Below are positions 17,705 to 25,293 of a DNA stretch of 64,000 nt, piece after piece. How positions within the stretch are numbered: position 1 is the stretch's first letter; each line of letters starts with the position of its first letter. Location of the stretch: positions 248,001-312,000 of the forward strand of contig NZ_CP014161.1 in assembly GCF_001543175.1 (NCBI RefSeq), read 5' to 3'. The translations under genes were made by a program, and so were the position numbers. The stretch comes from Aerococcus urinae (GTDB lineage: Bacteria > Bacillota > Bacilli > Lactobacillales > Aerococcaceae). The notes under the pieces are model-generated. The model ran no database searches. It worked only from the letters and a program-made list of their open reading frames with translations, and was not told where the DNA came from.

Positions 17705-17716
17705 CAGGTGCTAGGG
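17695..17716 (+). other. Programmed -1 frameshift site in larC (slippery A AAA AAC)
   Basis: In the LarC1 frame the codons before the stop are AAA AAA AAC TAG, which contains the heptamer A AAA AAC in the correct phase for a tandem -1 slip. Slipping places the ribosome on CTA GCA GGT, the LarC2 frame, which is open. CTAGCA and TGCTAG right after the heptamer are complementary and could form a small stem. Confidence 0.8.
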
Positions 17717-18171
17717 AAAGCGTTTCAGTGATTGAGTGCCAAGTCGATGATATGACGGGAGAAGCATTGGGCTATTTGTTGCGCTTGCTGGAGAGTCAGC
17801 AAGAAGTTCTTGATGTTTTCTATAGTCCCGTAAAGATGAAAAAAGACCGTCCAGGCGTTCTCATTACGATCTTAACCCCAAGCAAAGATAAGGAAAGCGT
17901 TGCTAAAATTTTATTAAAAGAAAGTTCTTCTTTTGGGGTGCGTTACTATGACAGTGAACGCTTGATTTTAGCGAGAGAGTTTACCCAAGTGGCCTTATTG
18001 GGCGGTTGGCTACAGCTTAAAATCGGATATCTGGATGGAAAGATTATTAAAGTCACTCCAGAATACGACGACTTGGTGAACTTGGCTAGAGATAATCACT
18101 TAGCCCTTAGTCAGGTCTATCAAAAGGCCTTGGTGGTTATTGAAGAAAAGTTCGGTTCGCAAATAGAATAA
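17701..18171 (+). CDS. larC2: Nickel-pincer cofactor biosynthesis protein LarC, C-terminal part (LarC2)
   Basis: This is the -1-frame continuation of larC. It carries IECQVDDMTGEALGYLL, VFYSPVKMKKDRPGVL and FGVRYYDSERL, the blocks of the LarC C-terminal nickel-binding and CTP-hydrolysing domain. The frame is open through the slippery site; a GTG at 17728 could only start a shorter separate protein and has no convincing ribosome binding site. The fused product would be about 400 aa, the usual LarC length. larE follows 13 bp downstream. Confidence 0.88.
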   Translation, partial: LAGARESVSVIECQVDDMTGEALGYLLRLLESQQEVLDVFYSPVKMKKDRPGVLITILTPSKDKESVAKILLKESSSFGVRYYDSERLILAREFTQVALLGGWLQLKIGYLDGKIIKVTPEYDDLVNLARDNHLALSQVYQKALVVIEEKFGSQIE

Positions 18172-18184
18172 GTAAGGAGTAATT

Positions 18185-18979
18185 ATGGAGCAAAAGAAAT
18201 TGCAGCAATTGGAAAGTCTCTTAAAAGAAATGGGCCAAGTCTGCGTTGCTTTCTCTGGGGGAGTGGATTCAACTCTTCTCTTATATCTTGCTAGAAAATT
18301 ACTAGGTAAGGAGAACACCTTGGCCATCATTATTCAGTCTGATTTAGTGAGTGAGGCGGATGACCAGGAAGCGCTAGCTCTTGCTCAGGCTATGGATGTG
18401 GAAAGTCAGCTTATTCCTGTCAAGGAGTTAGAAGATCCCCGTATTCAAAAAAATGACGAAAATATTTGGTATTACAGCAAATTGTTGTTTTACCAAGCCG
18501 TTCAGAAGGCCGCCAAGGCTCAAAATAAAGACTATGTATTAGTGGACGGGATGATTGTAGATGATTTAAAAGATTATCGTCCCGGCTTAAAGGCCCGTAA
18601 AGAGTTTGATATCAAAAGCCCCTTAATCCTGTGTGATTTTACTAAAGATGATGTCCGTCAACTGGCTAAAAAAGAAGGTATTTCGAATTGGAACCGGTCA
18701 AGTGGCTGTAGTGTAATTTCACGCTTTCCTACCGGAACACCACTTAACCAGGACAATGTCCAGCAAATTCTAGCTAGTGAAGCTTATATGCGCCAAAAGG
18801 GTTTTGATCCCGTTCGGGTTCGCTACTACAATGAATTGGCTAAGCTAGAGCTCTCTCCTGACCAGTTCGACCAATTCTTCCGAGAAAAGGATGAGATTTT
18901 AGCCCAATTTAAGGTTTATGGCTTTAAACACCTGGCCCTAGATGTTGAAGGCTATGTTTATGGAAAACTCAATCGTTAA
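18185..18979 (+). CDS. larE: Pyridinium-biscarboxylate sulfur transferase LarE
   Basis: LarE adenylates the pyridinium dicarboxylate intermediate and donates sulfur from its own cysteine in a sacrificial reaction. The PP-loop SGGVDST (residues 24-30) lies in the N-terminal nucleotide hydrolase domain, followed by DGMIVDDLKDYRPG. A single cysteine in RSSGCSVISRFPTGTP, Cys175, is positioned like the sacrificial Cys176 of the L. plantarum enzyme, so this looks like the one-cysteine rather than the iron-sulfur type. Length 264 aa is normal. It lies between larC and larB in an operon. Confidence 0.92.
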   Translation: MEQKKLQQLESLLKEMGQVCVAFSGGVDSTLLLYLARKLLGKENTLAIIIQSDLVSEADDQEALALAQAMDVESQLIPVKELEDPRIQKNDENIWYYSKLLFYQAVQKAAKAQNKDYVLVDGMIVDDLKDYRPGLKARKEFDIKSPLILCDFTKDDVRQLAKKEGISNWNRSSGCSVISRFPTGTPLNQDNVQQILASEAYMRQKGFDPVRVRYYNELAKLELSPDQFDQFFREKDEILAQFKVYGFKHLALDVEGYVYGKLNR

Positions 18980-19030
18980 AACTAATTTATTAAGTGGTAT
19001 CAATAAAGAGAGATAGAGGAAGGACTTATA

Positions 19031-19711
19031 ATGTTTGATAATTTAGGTGAAAGCAAGGTGGATATTGATCGCGATCATTTAAAGGGTTACCCAGAGATTG
19101 TCTATGGTTTGCATAAAACTGCAGGACAAATCGCTCGGGTGATGCAGTCTTTACTTGACCACGATAAGCCTGTTTTGGTGACCCGGGTAGCTAAAGAAAA
19201 ATGGGAGGCTATTGGGGCAGATTTCCCCCAAGCTGACTATCAAGAAGCTGCTCAAACGATTACCATTGGCCAGTGTGAGAAAATTCCTCATGGCAAGATG
19301 GTAATCTTAAATGCAGGAACCTCTGACTTCCCCGTATCAGAGGAAGCTCGGGTGACAGCAGAATGGATGGGATGCCAGGTGACCTGCATTTATGATGTTG
19401 GCGTGGCCGGTATCCATCGCTTGTTATCTTACCAAGAAGAAATTCGCCAAGCCAACGTGCTCGTAGTGGTTGCAGGGATGGAAGGCGCTTTGCCTAGTGT
19501 GGTTTCCGGCCTAGTAGAGGCGCCCGTGATTGCTGTACCAACCTCGGTGGGTTACGGGGCTAACCTAGAAGGTATTACGACGCTCTTAGCCATGATTACT
19601 TCTTGTTCTTCCGGGATAAGTGTCGTGAATATCGATAATGGCTTCGGTGGAGCCTACCAAGGAGCCTTATTCTTAAAGCAGATCAGCCAATTTGTTAAGG
19701 AGAGAGGTTAA
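19031..19711 (+). CDS. larB: Pyridinium-3,5-biscarboxylate synthase LarB
   Basis: First enzyme of nickel-pincer cofactor synthesis: carboxylates and hydrolyses nicotinic acid adenine dinucleotide. It belongs to the AIR carboxylase (PurE-like) superfamily; visible blocks are PEIVYGLHKTAGQI, LNAGTSDFPVSEEA, YDVGVAGIHRLL, VVVAGMEGALPSVVSGL and PTSVGYGANLEGIT. The 226-residue length is slightly short of some LarB proteins but all core motifs are there. Order larC-larE-larB without larA means the apo-racemase that uses the cofactor is encoded elsewhere. Confidence 0.93.
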   Translation: MFDNLGESKVDIDRDHLKGYPEIVYGLHKTAGQIARVMQSLLDHDKPVLVTRVAKEKWEAIGADFPQADYQEAAQTITIGQCEKIPHGKMVILNAGTSDFPVSEEARVTAEWMGCQVTCIYDVGVAGIHRLLSYQEEIRQANVLVVVAGMEGALPSVVSGLVEAPVIAVPTSVGYGANLEGITTLLAMITSCSSGISVVNIDNGFGGAYQGALFLKQISQFVKERG

Positions 19712-19798
19712 CAATTTTTATAGATAAGTAGAAAGAGGGGGTGATACGAAGATATAACTTTGTCACTTGTCACTTGCAAAGAAAAGTGAGGAATTATC

Positions 19799-20755
19799 AT
19801 GAAAGAAGAAAATCAAACTGCTAATCAGCCAGCTCCCCAGAAGAAGAAAAAGAATAAAAAACTCGGTAATCTACTTTTACTGGTTGTTGCCTTTTTATGG
19901 GGATCATCACTTACTGTAGTTAAGGGCGCACAGGATTACGTTAATCCAAATATGATTTTAGCGATTCGCTTTTCAGTAGCGGCTTTGGTCTTAGCGATAA
20001 TCTTTTGGAAAAAAATTCGTGATATGACTAAAGAGGATTTAAAAAGTGGAGTAAGTATTGGGGTTTTTCTCTTCATTGCCTATTCTATCCAGACAGTTGG
20101 GGTAGGATATACAGATCCTGGTAGATCAGCTTTTCTGTCCGCTTCCTATTGTGTTTTAGTCCCTTTTATTTCCTGGATCGTTTTAAAAAATCGGCCTGAT
20201 AAATTTAACATGATTGCTGCAGCATTCTGTATTGTAGGAATTTATTTTGTGTCAATGGCTGGTGGTGCTGAAAATTCAGTGCTGGGTCAAGGACGTGAAG
20301 CAATCTTAGGTGATGCTTTGGCCTTACTGAGCGGTCTGTTTTTTGCCTCTCACATTGTAGCGGTTACGAAATTTTCTAAGGGCAAGGATCCTTATTTGAT
20401 GACTATTCTGCAGTTCATTACTGCAGCAGTCTTATCTGGCTTAACGACCTTGTTCTTTGAAGATAACTCTAATCTGGTGATTGGACAGAGAACTTTCTTA
20501 GAGTTGGCTTACTTGGCAATAATGTGTACAGCAGTTGCCCTCCTATTTCAAAATGTTGGGCAGAAATATACTGATGAAACCAGTGCGGCTTTAATTCTTT
20601 CTCTAGAATCAGTCTTTGGTATTTTAATTCCAGTGGCTTTAGGGGTTGAGACCCTAACCGTATACAAGACTATCGGTTTCGTAATGATATTTGTTGCGAT
20701 CTTAATTTCAGAAACTAAACTGAGCTTCTTATTTTCTGATTCAAAAGAAGAATAA
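19799..20755 (+). CDS. EamA-family (DMT) transporter
   Basis: Ten-helix drug/metabolite transporter, 318 aa, made of two EamA repeats: the first begins LLLLVVAFLWGSSLTVVKGA (about residues 25-44), the second at ILGDALALLSGLFFASHIVA (about 168-187). A charged lysine-rich N-terminal tail (KKKKNKK) precedes the first helix. It is 87 bp downstream of larB, possibly in the same transcript, and could move the substrate or product of a Lar-dependent racemase; that is inference only. A strong terminator follows. Confidence 0.85.
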   Translation: MKEENQTANQPAPQKKKKNKKLGNLLLLVVAFLWGSSLTVVKGAQDYVNPNMILAIRFSVAALVLAIIFWKKIRDMTKEDLKSGVSIGVFLFIAYSIQTVGVGYTDPGRSAFLSASYCVLVPFISWIVLKNRPDKFNMIAAAFCIVGIYFVSMAGGAENSVLGQGREAILGDALALLSGLFFASHIVAVTKFSKGKDPYLMTILQFITAAVLSGLTTLFFEDNSNLVIGQRTFLELAYLAIMCTAVALLFQNVGQKYTDETSAALILSLESVFGILIPVALGVETLTVYKTIGFVMIFVAILISETKLSFLFSDSKEE

Positions 20756-20761
20756 TTAATA

Positions 20762-20812
20762 AAAAGAGTTGATTGGAATGCTTACGGAGCATTGCGGGCA
20801 ACTCTTTTGTTA
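20762..20812. terminator. Bidirectional terminator between DMT transporter and AraC gene
   Basis: AAAAGAGTTG pairs with CAACTCTTTT, with an inner pairing of AATGCT and AGCATT. A- and T-rich flanks allow it to end transcription from either side. Confidence 0.75.
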
Positions 20813-20826
20813 TTTATCAAGATTTT

Positions 20827-22059
20827 TCAATAACGGATTTGTTCTTTAGGATTTAACTTACGAAATGCACTGGGGGATATTTGTAAAATCCTTTTAAAAT
20901 TTCGGGTCAGGGTCTTGCTGGAATTAAAACCGACTTGATAGGCGATATCAATAATGCTTAGGTCAGTTTTAATAAGTAAGTCACAAGCTTTATTGACGCG
21001 TAATTGATTCAAGAAATTTGAAAAATTATCTTCAACAAAATAATTAAGCATAGAATTAATATCTTTAGGGTTACTATCAAATATCTTCGACAGTTGATCA
21101 ATGGTAATATCTTCGGCATAGTTTTCATACAGGTAATTGATTAATTTAAGGTCTCGCGGGCTTAGGCGGCTAGGTATTTGCTTGTCTCCTTTTTTATAGG
21201 TGGCTTTGAAATGGCTACTATTTATGCCGTGGTGTTGGCTAAATAGTTTGGATAGCCGGGACTTATCACTAAAGTTTAAAGTATCAGCAATTTGGGTCAA
21301 GCTGAGATCGGTATGGAGTAATAAGTACTGGGCTTTAGATAAACGCATTTCATCGAGCAGGCTATAGAAGCCTAGACCAGTTAATTTCTTGATATACTTT
21401 GAAATTGTCGATTTTGATAGAAAGAAAATTTCTGAGAGCTTATTTAAAGAGATATCTTCAGAAGAGTGTAGGTACATATAGCGGAAAATTTCTTCGCTAC
21501 AAATACTTTGGGTCTTATTGTTAGAAATTTGTCGTAGGTAAGAAATGATAATTTCTGCTAATTGGATGACAATCCACATTGAAGATAGGGGCTTTGTGTG
21601 CCGATTGATTGAGGCAGTGCGTAAGCCGATCTCATCTCTTAAGGAATGGATCGCCCTTTGGAAGACCTGACTGTCATCTTTATCGACTTGGATTGAATGT
21701 TGTTGATAAAGTAAGTCAACGATATCTTGACCTTCATTTGCATAGCTTAACTGTTCCTTTAAGATAAATTCAATGAGTTCAAATCGATAAATTAATAGAT
21801 AATAAGTGACTTTTTCATCGACCGCAATTATTTCTGAAATTTGCCAAGGTAAGAGTGAAATAATCTTGCCTCTTTTCATCGTATGAACTTCGTTTTGAAT
21901 TTTTATTTTTCCTTTGCCGGATAAGATAAATAAAAAACGAGCTTCTTTATGGATTAATGCCTTTGTCGGAGAACTGTCGCTTTCAATATCTAATGATGCA
22001 ATAAAGTTATCATCAATATTATTGGGAGAAGGTTCTTGGATATTAATAGGACCTTGCAT
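20827..22059 (-). CDS. AraC-family regulator with cupin and two HTH regions (paralogue 2)
   Basis: About 410 aa, paralogous to the regulator at 15.5-16.8 kb. The N-terminal cupin-like part (KEARFLFILSGKGKIKI, RGKIISLLPWQISEI) is followed by two complete AraC-type HTH domains. The first has ISLNKLSEIFFLSKSTISKYI and LSLTQIADTLNFSDKSRLSKLF; the second has ITIDQLSKIFDSNPKDI and LSIIDIAYQVGFNSSKTLTRNF. Two tandem AraC domains in one chain are unusual and could let one monomer bind two half-sites. It diverges from the ornithine carbamoyltransferase operon, its likeliest target. GTG at 22068 is an alternative start, but its ribosome binding site would be too close. Confidence 0.83.
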   Translation of the reverse strand: MQGPINIQEPSPNNIDDNFIASLDIESDSSPTKALIHKEARFLFILSGKGKIKIQNEVHTMKRGKIISLLPWQISEIIAVDEKVTYYLLIYRFELIEFILKEQLSYANEGQDIVDLLYQQHSIQVDKDDSQVFQRAIHSLRDEIGLRTASINRHTKPLSSMWIVIQLAEIIISYLRQISNNKTQSICSEEIFRYMYLHSSEDISLNKLSEIFFLSKSTISKYIKKLTGLGFYSLLDEMRLSKAQYLLLHTDLSLTQIADTLNFSDKSRLSKLFSQHHGINSSHFKATYKKGDKQIPSRLSPRDLKLINYLYENYAEDITIDQLSKIFDSNPKDINSMLNYFVEDNFSNFLNQLRVNKACDLLIKTDLSIIDIAYQVGFNSSKTLTRNFKRILQISPSAFRKLNPKEQIRY

Positions 22060-22233
22060 GACATTCACAACCTTTTTAACTTCTTCACTCTTATGTTTAT
22101 TTTACCATATAATTGCTTGAATAAAATTCAAAAGAGACGGTGACTAAGTCTGGGTATTTTATTTGAAAGCATTATAAGAAACGACAAACAACATTTCTTA
22201 CCTAAGATGTCCTAGATTAAAAAAGTGAGCTGC

Positions 22234-22258
22234 TATAATAGAGCTGTAAGCGATTACA
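22234..22258 (+). promoter_or_regulatory. Promoter -10 and CcpA cre site of the ornithine carbamoyltransferase operon
   Basis: TATAAT at 22234-22239 is followed at 22245-22258 by TGTAAGCGATTACA, which fits the cre consensus TGWAANCGNTNWCA at every position. A cre over the transcription start predicts repression by CcpA when glucose is available, consistent with a catabolic role. The leader from here to the start codon is about 75 bases. Confidence 0.75.
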
Positions 22259-22332
22259 ACATAGTTGTAATTAAAAAAGTTCGAACTTTTGTAATAGCAA
22301 TAATGACATTAATTTTTAGGAGGAAATATCTC

Positions 22333-23325
22333 ATGGCAAAAAACTTTCGTGGTAAAAGTTATCTAAAATTAATTGATTTCACCAGTCGTGATATTCGTCA
22401 CTTATTAGATCTTTCAAAGAACTTTAAAGACATGAAGCGAGCTGGCGTTCCTCACAAATACCTAACAGGTAAAAATATTGTTCTCTTGTTTGAAAAAACA
22501 TCGACACGGACTCGTTGTGCTTTTGAAGTTGCTGGTTATGACCTTGGTATGGGCGTGACTTTCTTAGATGCTAATAGTTCTCAAATGGGACATAAGGAAT
22601 CCATCGCTGATACCGCCCGTGTGCTTGGCCGTATGTATGATGGGATTGAATACCGTGGCTTTAGCCAAGACGTTGTTGAAGAATTAGCTGAATATGCAGG
22701 TGTTCCGGTATGGAACGGATTAACTGATGAATGGCATCCAACCCAAATGTTAGCTGACATGTTAACTGTTGAAGAACATTACGGCCACTTAAAAGGTCTA
22801 AAATTTGTATATATGGGCGATGCTCGTAACAATATGGCAAATTCCTTAATGGTTGTCTGTGCTAAATTGGGAGTAAACTTCGTTGCTTGCTCTCCTAAAG
22901 AACTTGCTCCAGATCCTAAGTTAGTAGAAATGTGTGAAGAAATTGCTAAAGAAAACTTCTCAACTGTTACTGTGACTGACAATGTTGAAGAAGGCACTAA
23001 AGATGCTGATGTTCTTTACACTGACGTATGGGTTTCAATGGGTGAACCAGACGAAGTTTGGGAAGAGAGAATTTCTTTACTAAAAGACTATCAAGTAAAT
23101 AAAAAAGCCATGGAAAATGCAAAACCAACTGCTATTTTCTTACACTGCTTACCAGCCTTCCACGATGAAAAGACCACAGTCGGCCAAGAAATTGCTAAGA
23201 AATTTGGCTTAACTGAAATGGAAGTTAGCGACGAAGTCTTTGAATCTGAACAATCCTATGTCTTTGAACAAGCTGAAAATAGAATGCATACAATTAAAGC
23301 TATTGTTTATGCAACATTATCATAA
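22333..23325 (+). CDS. argF: Ornithine carbamoyltransferase, catabolic type
   Basis: Interconverts citrulline plus phosphate with ornithine plus carbamoyl phosphate. The carbamoyl-phosphate loop STRTRCAFE, the [11 protein letters not shown] block, the ornithine-binding VSMGE loop and the HCLPAFHD motif are all those of true ornithine (not putrescine) carbamoyltransferases. The protein is 330 aa. The start at 22333 follows AGGAGG and begins [11 protein letters not shown], where the family starts; the longer frame includes leader sequence. Together with carbamate kinase 7 kb downstream and a cre site at its promoter it looks catabolic. No arginine deiminase gene is present, so citrulline rather than arginine may be the entry compound. 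Confidence 0.92.
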   Translation: MAKNFRGKSYLKLIDFTSRDIRHLLDLSKNFKDMKRAGVPHKYLTGKNIVLLFEKTSTRTRCAFEVAGYDLGMGVTFLDANSSQMGHKESIADTARVLGRMYDGIEYRGFSQDVVEELAEYAGVPVWNGLTDEWHPTQMLADMLTVEEHYGHLKGLKFVYMGDARNNMANSLMVVCAKLGVNFVACSPKELAPDPKLVEMCEEIAKENFSTVTVTDNVEEGTKDADVLYTDVWVSMGEPDEVWEERISLLKDYQVNKKAMENAKPTAIFLHCLPAFHDEKTTVGQEIAKKFGLTEMEVSDEVFESEQSYVFEQAENRMHTIKAIVYATLS

Positions 23326-23458
23326 CTTAATAAGGTAATTGTTACGGATAACACTTAGTTGAATGGAAATAGTATCTTATATATTTCAAAGGATCAGATT
23401 GTCTACGGCTAAGATAATATTAGTCGGCTTCTTGCTCACTTAAATAATCATTTGAAAG

Positions 23459-23494
23459 AGGCTAGTGATGTTCCCCACAACTCATCGCTAGCCT
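23459..23494 (+). repeat. Hairpin 1 in the OTC-symporter gap
   Basis: AGGCTAGTGATG pairs with CATCGCTAGCCT (one G-T wobble) around a 12-base loop. No T-run follows, so it may be a processing or stability element rather than a terminator. Confidence 0.5.
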
Positions 23495-23562
23495 AGTTGA
23501 AAAGATTAAAAATAGGAAATGAAGTCAAGGTAAGGTTTGAAACTAGTGTTATCTATTCAATT

Positions 23563-23638
23563 AATAGGCCGGAGGGAAAAGCTTTTAGCGACAGACATTT
23601 AACTAAAAAGCTTTTCTACTATCCGGCTTATTTTATTA
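23563..23638 (+). terminator. Long hairpin 2 in the OTC-symporter gap, possible terminator
   Basis: AATAGGCCGGA pairs with TCCGGCTTATT and an inner stem pairs GAAAAGCTTTTAG with CTAAAAAGCTTTTC; a TTATTTTATT tract follows. Apart from the two hairpins and a ribosome binding site, I see no other feature in this 380-bp gap. Confidence 0.5.
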
Positions 23639-23706
23639 ATTGCTATCTCTAGCTATTATTGATTAACAATTCCTTAAAATAAAACCAATATTTAGAGGTG
23701 GTTAAA

Positions 23707-25077
23707 ATGAATTTTATTGAAATAATTACTCAATTTACCAATTGGGTTTGGAACTGGCCTATATTAATTGTACTTATTACTGGGGGATTAATACTTGGTT
23801 ACCAAACTCGCTTTATTCAAATTCGACACTTTGGTTATGCAATGAAGCAAACATTTGGCAAAATGTTTGACTCGGATGTAGGTGGTGAAGGTTCAGTAAG
23901 TCCCTTCCAAGCAGCATCGGCAGCTTTAGCTTCTTCAATCGGAGCTGCTAACATTGTGGTTGCGCCGGCGATTATATTTACTGCTGGACCTGGTGCAATT
24001 GTTTGGATGTGGGTAGCAGGTATTATTGGTCAAGCTACTAAGTTTTCTGAAATTGTTTTGGGGATTAAATATCGGGAAGTTAATGAAGAAGGAGATTATG
24101 TCGGGGGTGCAGCCTATACCTTTAAAAATGGTATTAAGGGGAACCTTGGTAAAATCATGGGCTTCCTGGTTGCATTCTTCTTCATGTTAGAAATCTTACC
24201 GTCAATCACAGTTCAAACGATTTCTGCTACAGCACCTCTAGAACAATTAGGGCTTTCTCGTCCTATATCTGCTGCTGCGATAACTGTCTTAGTTGTTCTT
24301 GTTGTATATGGTGGTATTCAACGGATTGGACAAATTACTGAGAAATTAGTTCCATTTATGGCTGGATTATACGTGATTTGTGGTCTGGTTGTTATTTTTA
24401 TGAATATTCAGAATTTACCTGATGCTATTTCTGCTATCTTTTCAAGTGCCTTTAACCCACAAGCTGCGATTACTGGTGGTGCTTGGGGAGCATTCTTAGA
24501 AATGTTTAAAGCGGGTGCTGCACGCGGTTCCTATTCCAATGAAGCTGGTATGGGTTCAGCTGCTTATGCGCATGCTACTGCTGTTACTGACCACCCTGTA
24601 CGCCAGGGGCTATGGGGGATCTTTGAAGTTGTTTCTACTACCTTAATGGTATGTACCATTTCTGTTTTAGTAGTTATGCTTTCTGGAAATTATAAGAATC
24701 CAGCCCTAAAAGATATTGCTGTTGAAAGAGCCTTTAACAATGCTTTCGGTAGTATAGGTACAGTTATCATAGCTATTTCCTTATTTATGTTTGTTATTTC
24801 AACGGTTATCGTTATTGTCTTCTATGCAGAAAGATTAGGTGAATACCTATTCGGACTTCACTTTGGTAAGTTAATGCGTTTCTTGGCTTGCTTTATGGTT
24901 CTTCTTGGGGGCTTTGTGACGTTTGAAGGCGCTGGAGTATTCTTAGACTTCACCCTAGGATTAGTAGTCTTTGTTAATATGATAGGGATGATTATGCTCA
25001 GTGGTGAAGTCAGAGAATTGACAGATGACTTCTTTACAAACCCTAAATATTTCCCTGGTGCCAAAAAAGATAAGTAA
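23707..25077 (+). CDS. Sodium:alanine/glycine-type symporter (AGCS family)
   Basis: Amino-acid:cation symporter of about 456 aa and about 11 membrane segments. Conserved AGCS blocks are visible: ALASSIGAANIVVAPAII, PGAIVWMWVAGIIGQATKFSE, GGAAYTFKNG, and ARGSYSNEAGMGSAAYAHAT. The family usually carries alanine, glycine or other small amino acids with Na+ or H+. Lying between ornithine carbamoyltransferase and the ornithine-cyclodeaminase-like genes, it may instead carry the pathway's substrate or product, for example citrulline or proline; this is inference. ATG 23707 follows AGAGGTGG; an in-frame GTG at 23698 overlaps that ribosome binding site. Confidence 0.9.
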   Translation: MNFIEIITQFTNWVWNWPILIVLITGGLILGYQTRFIQIRHFGYAMKQTFGKMFDSDVGGEGSVSPFQAASAALASSIGAANIVVAPAIIFTAGPGAIVWMWVAGIIGQATKFSEIVLGIKYREVNEEGDYVGGAAYTFKNGIKGNLGKIMGFLVAFFFMLEILPSITVQTISATAPLEQLGLSRPISAAAITVLVVLVVYGGIQRIGQITEKLVPFMAGLYVICGLVVIFMNIQNLPDAISAIFSSAFNPQAAITGGAWGAFLEMFKAGAARGSYSNEAGMGSAAYAHATAVTDHPVRQGLWGIFEVVSTTLMVCTISVLVVMLSGNYKNPALKDIAVERAFNNAFGSIGTVIIAISLFMFVISTVIVIVFYAERLGEYLFGLHFGKLMRFLACFMVLLGGFVTFEGAGVFLDFTLGLVVFVNMIGMIMLSGEVRELTDDFFTNPKYFPGAKKDK

Positions 25078-25293
25078 TGTGTATCGATAAATTTAGTTAA
25101 GAAACTATACTTTCTCTTAGTTTGGATAAAGTAAAAAAGAATAAGAAATATTGCCTTTTGTATATAAATAGCCTTAATAAAAACGAACTAGGAGAAAGCT
25201 AAATGAAATCGCTTAATAAAAATATATTTTTATAGTAAATTATAAATAAACGAGTAATTTAGCTTAGTAAGAAATGTAGAAAGGAGGGAGGAA

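Noticed and set aside
17714-17727. GGAAAGCGTTTCAG in the larC junction resembling a cre site
   Set aside because: The right half does not fit the consensus when the central CG is aligned, and the site is within coding sequence of the frameshifted larC.
17704-17728. larC considered as a broken pseudogene because of the stop at 17704
   Set aside because: The -1 frame is open through the junction, an in-phase A AAA AAC heptamer is present, and larC frameshifting is known, so programmed frameshifting explains it better than decay.
22225-22332. N-terminal extension of ornithine carbamoyltransferase
   Set aside because: This upstream part contains the cre site and leader, has no family similarity, and the ribosome binding site belongs to the ATG at 22333.
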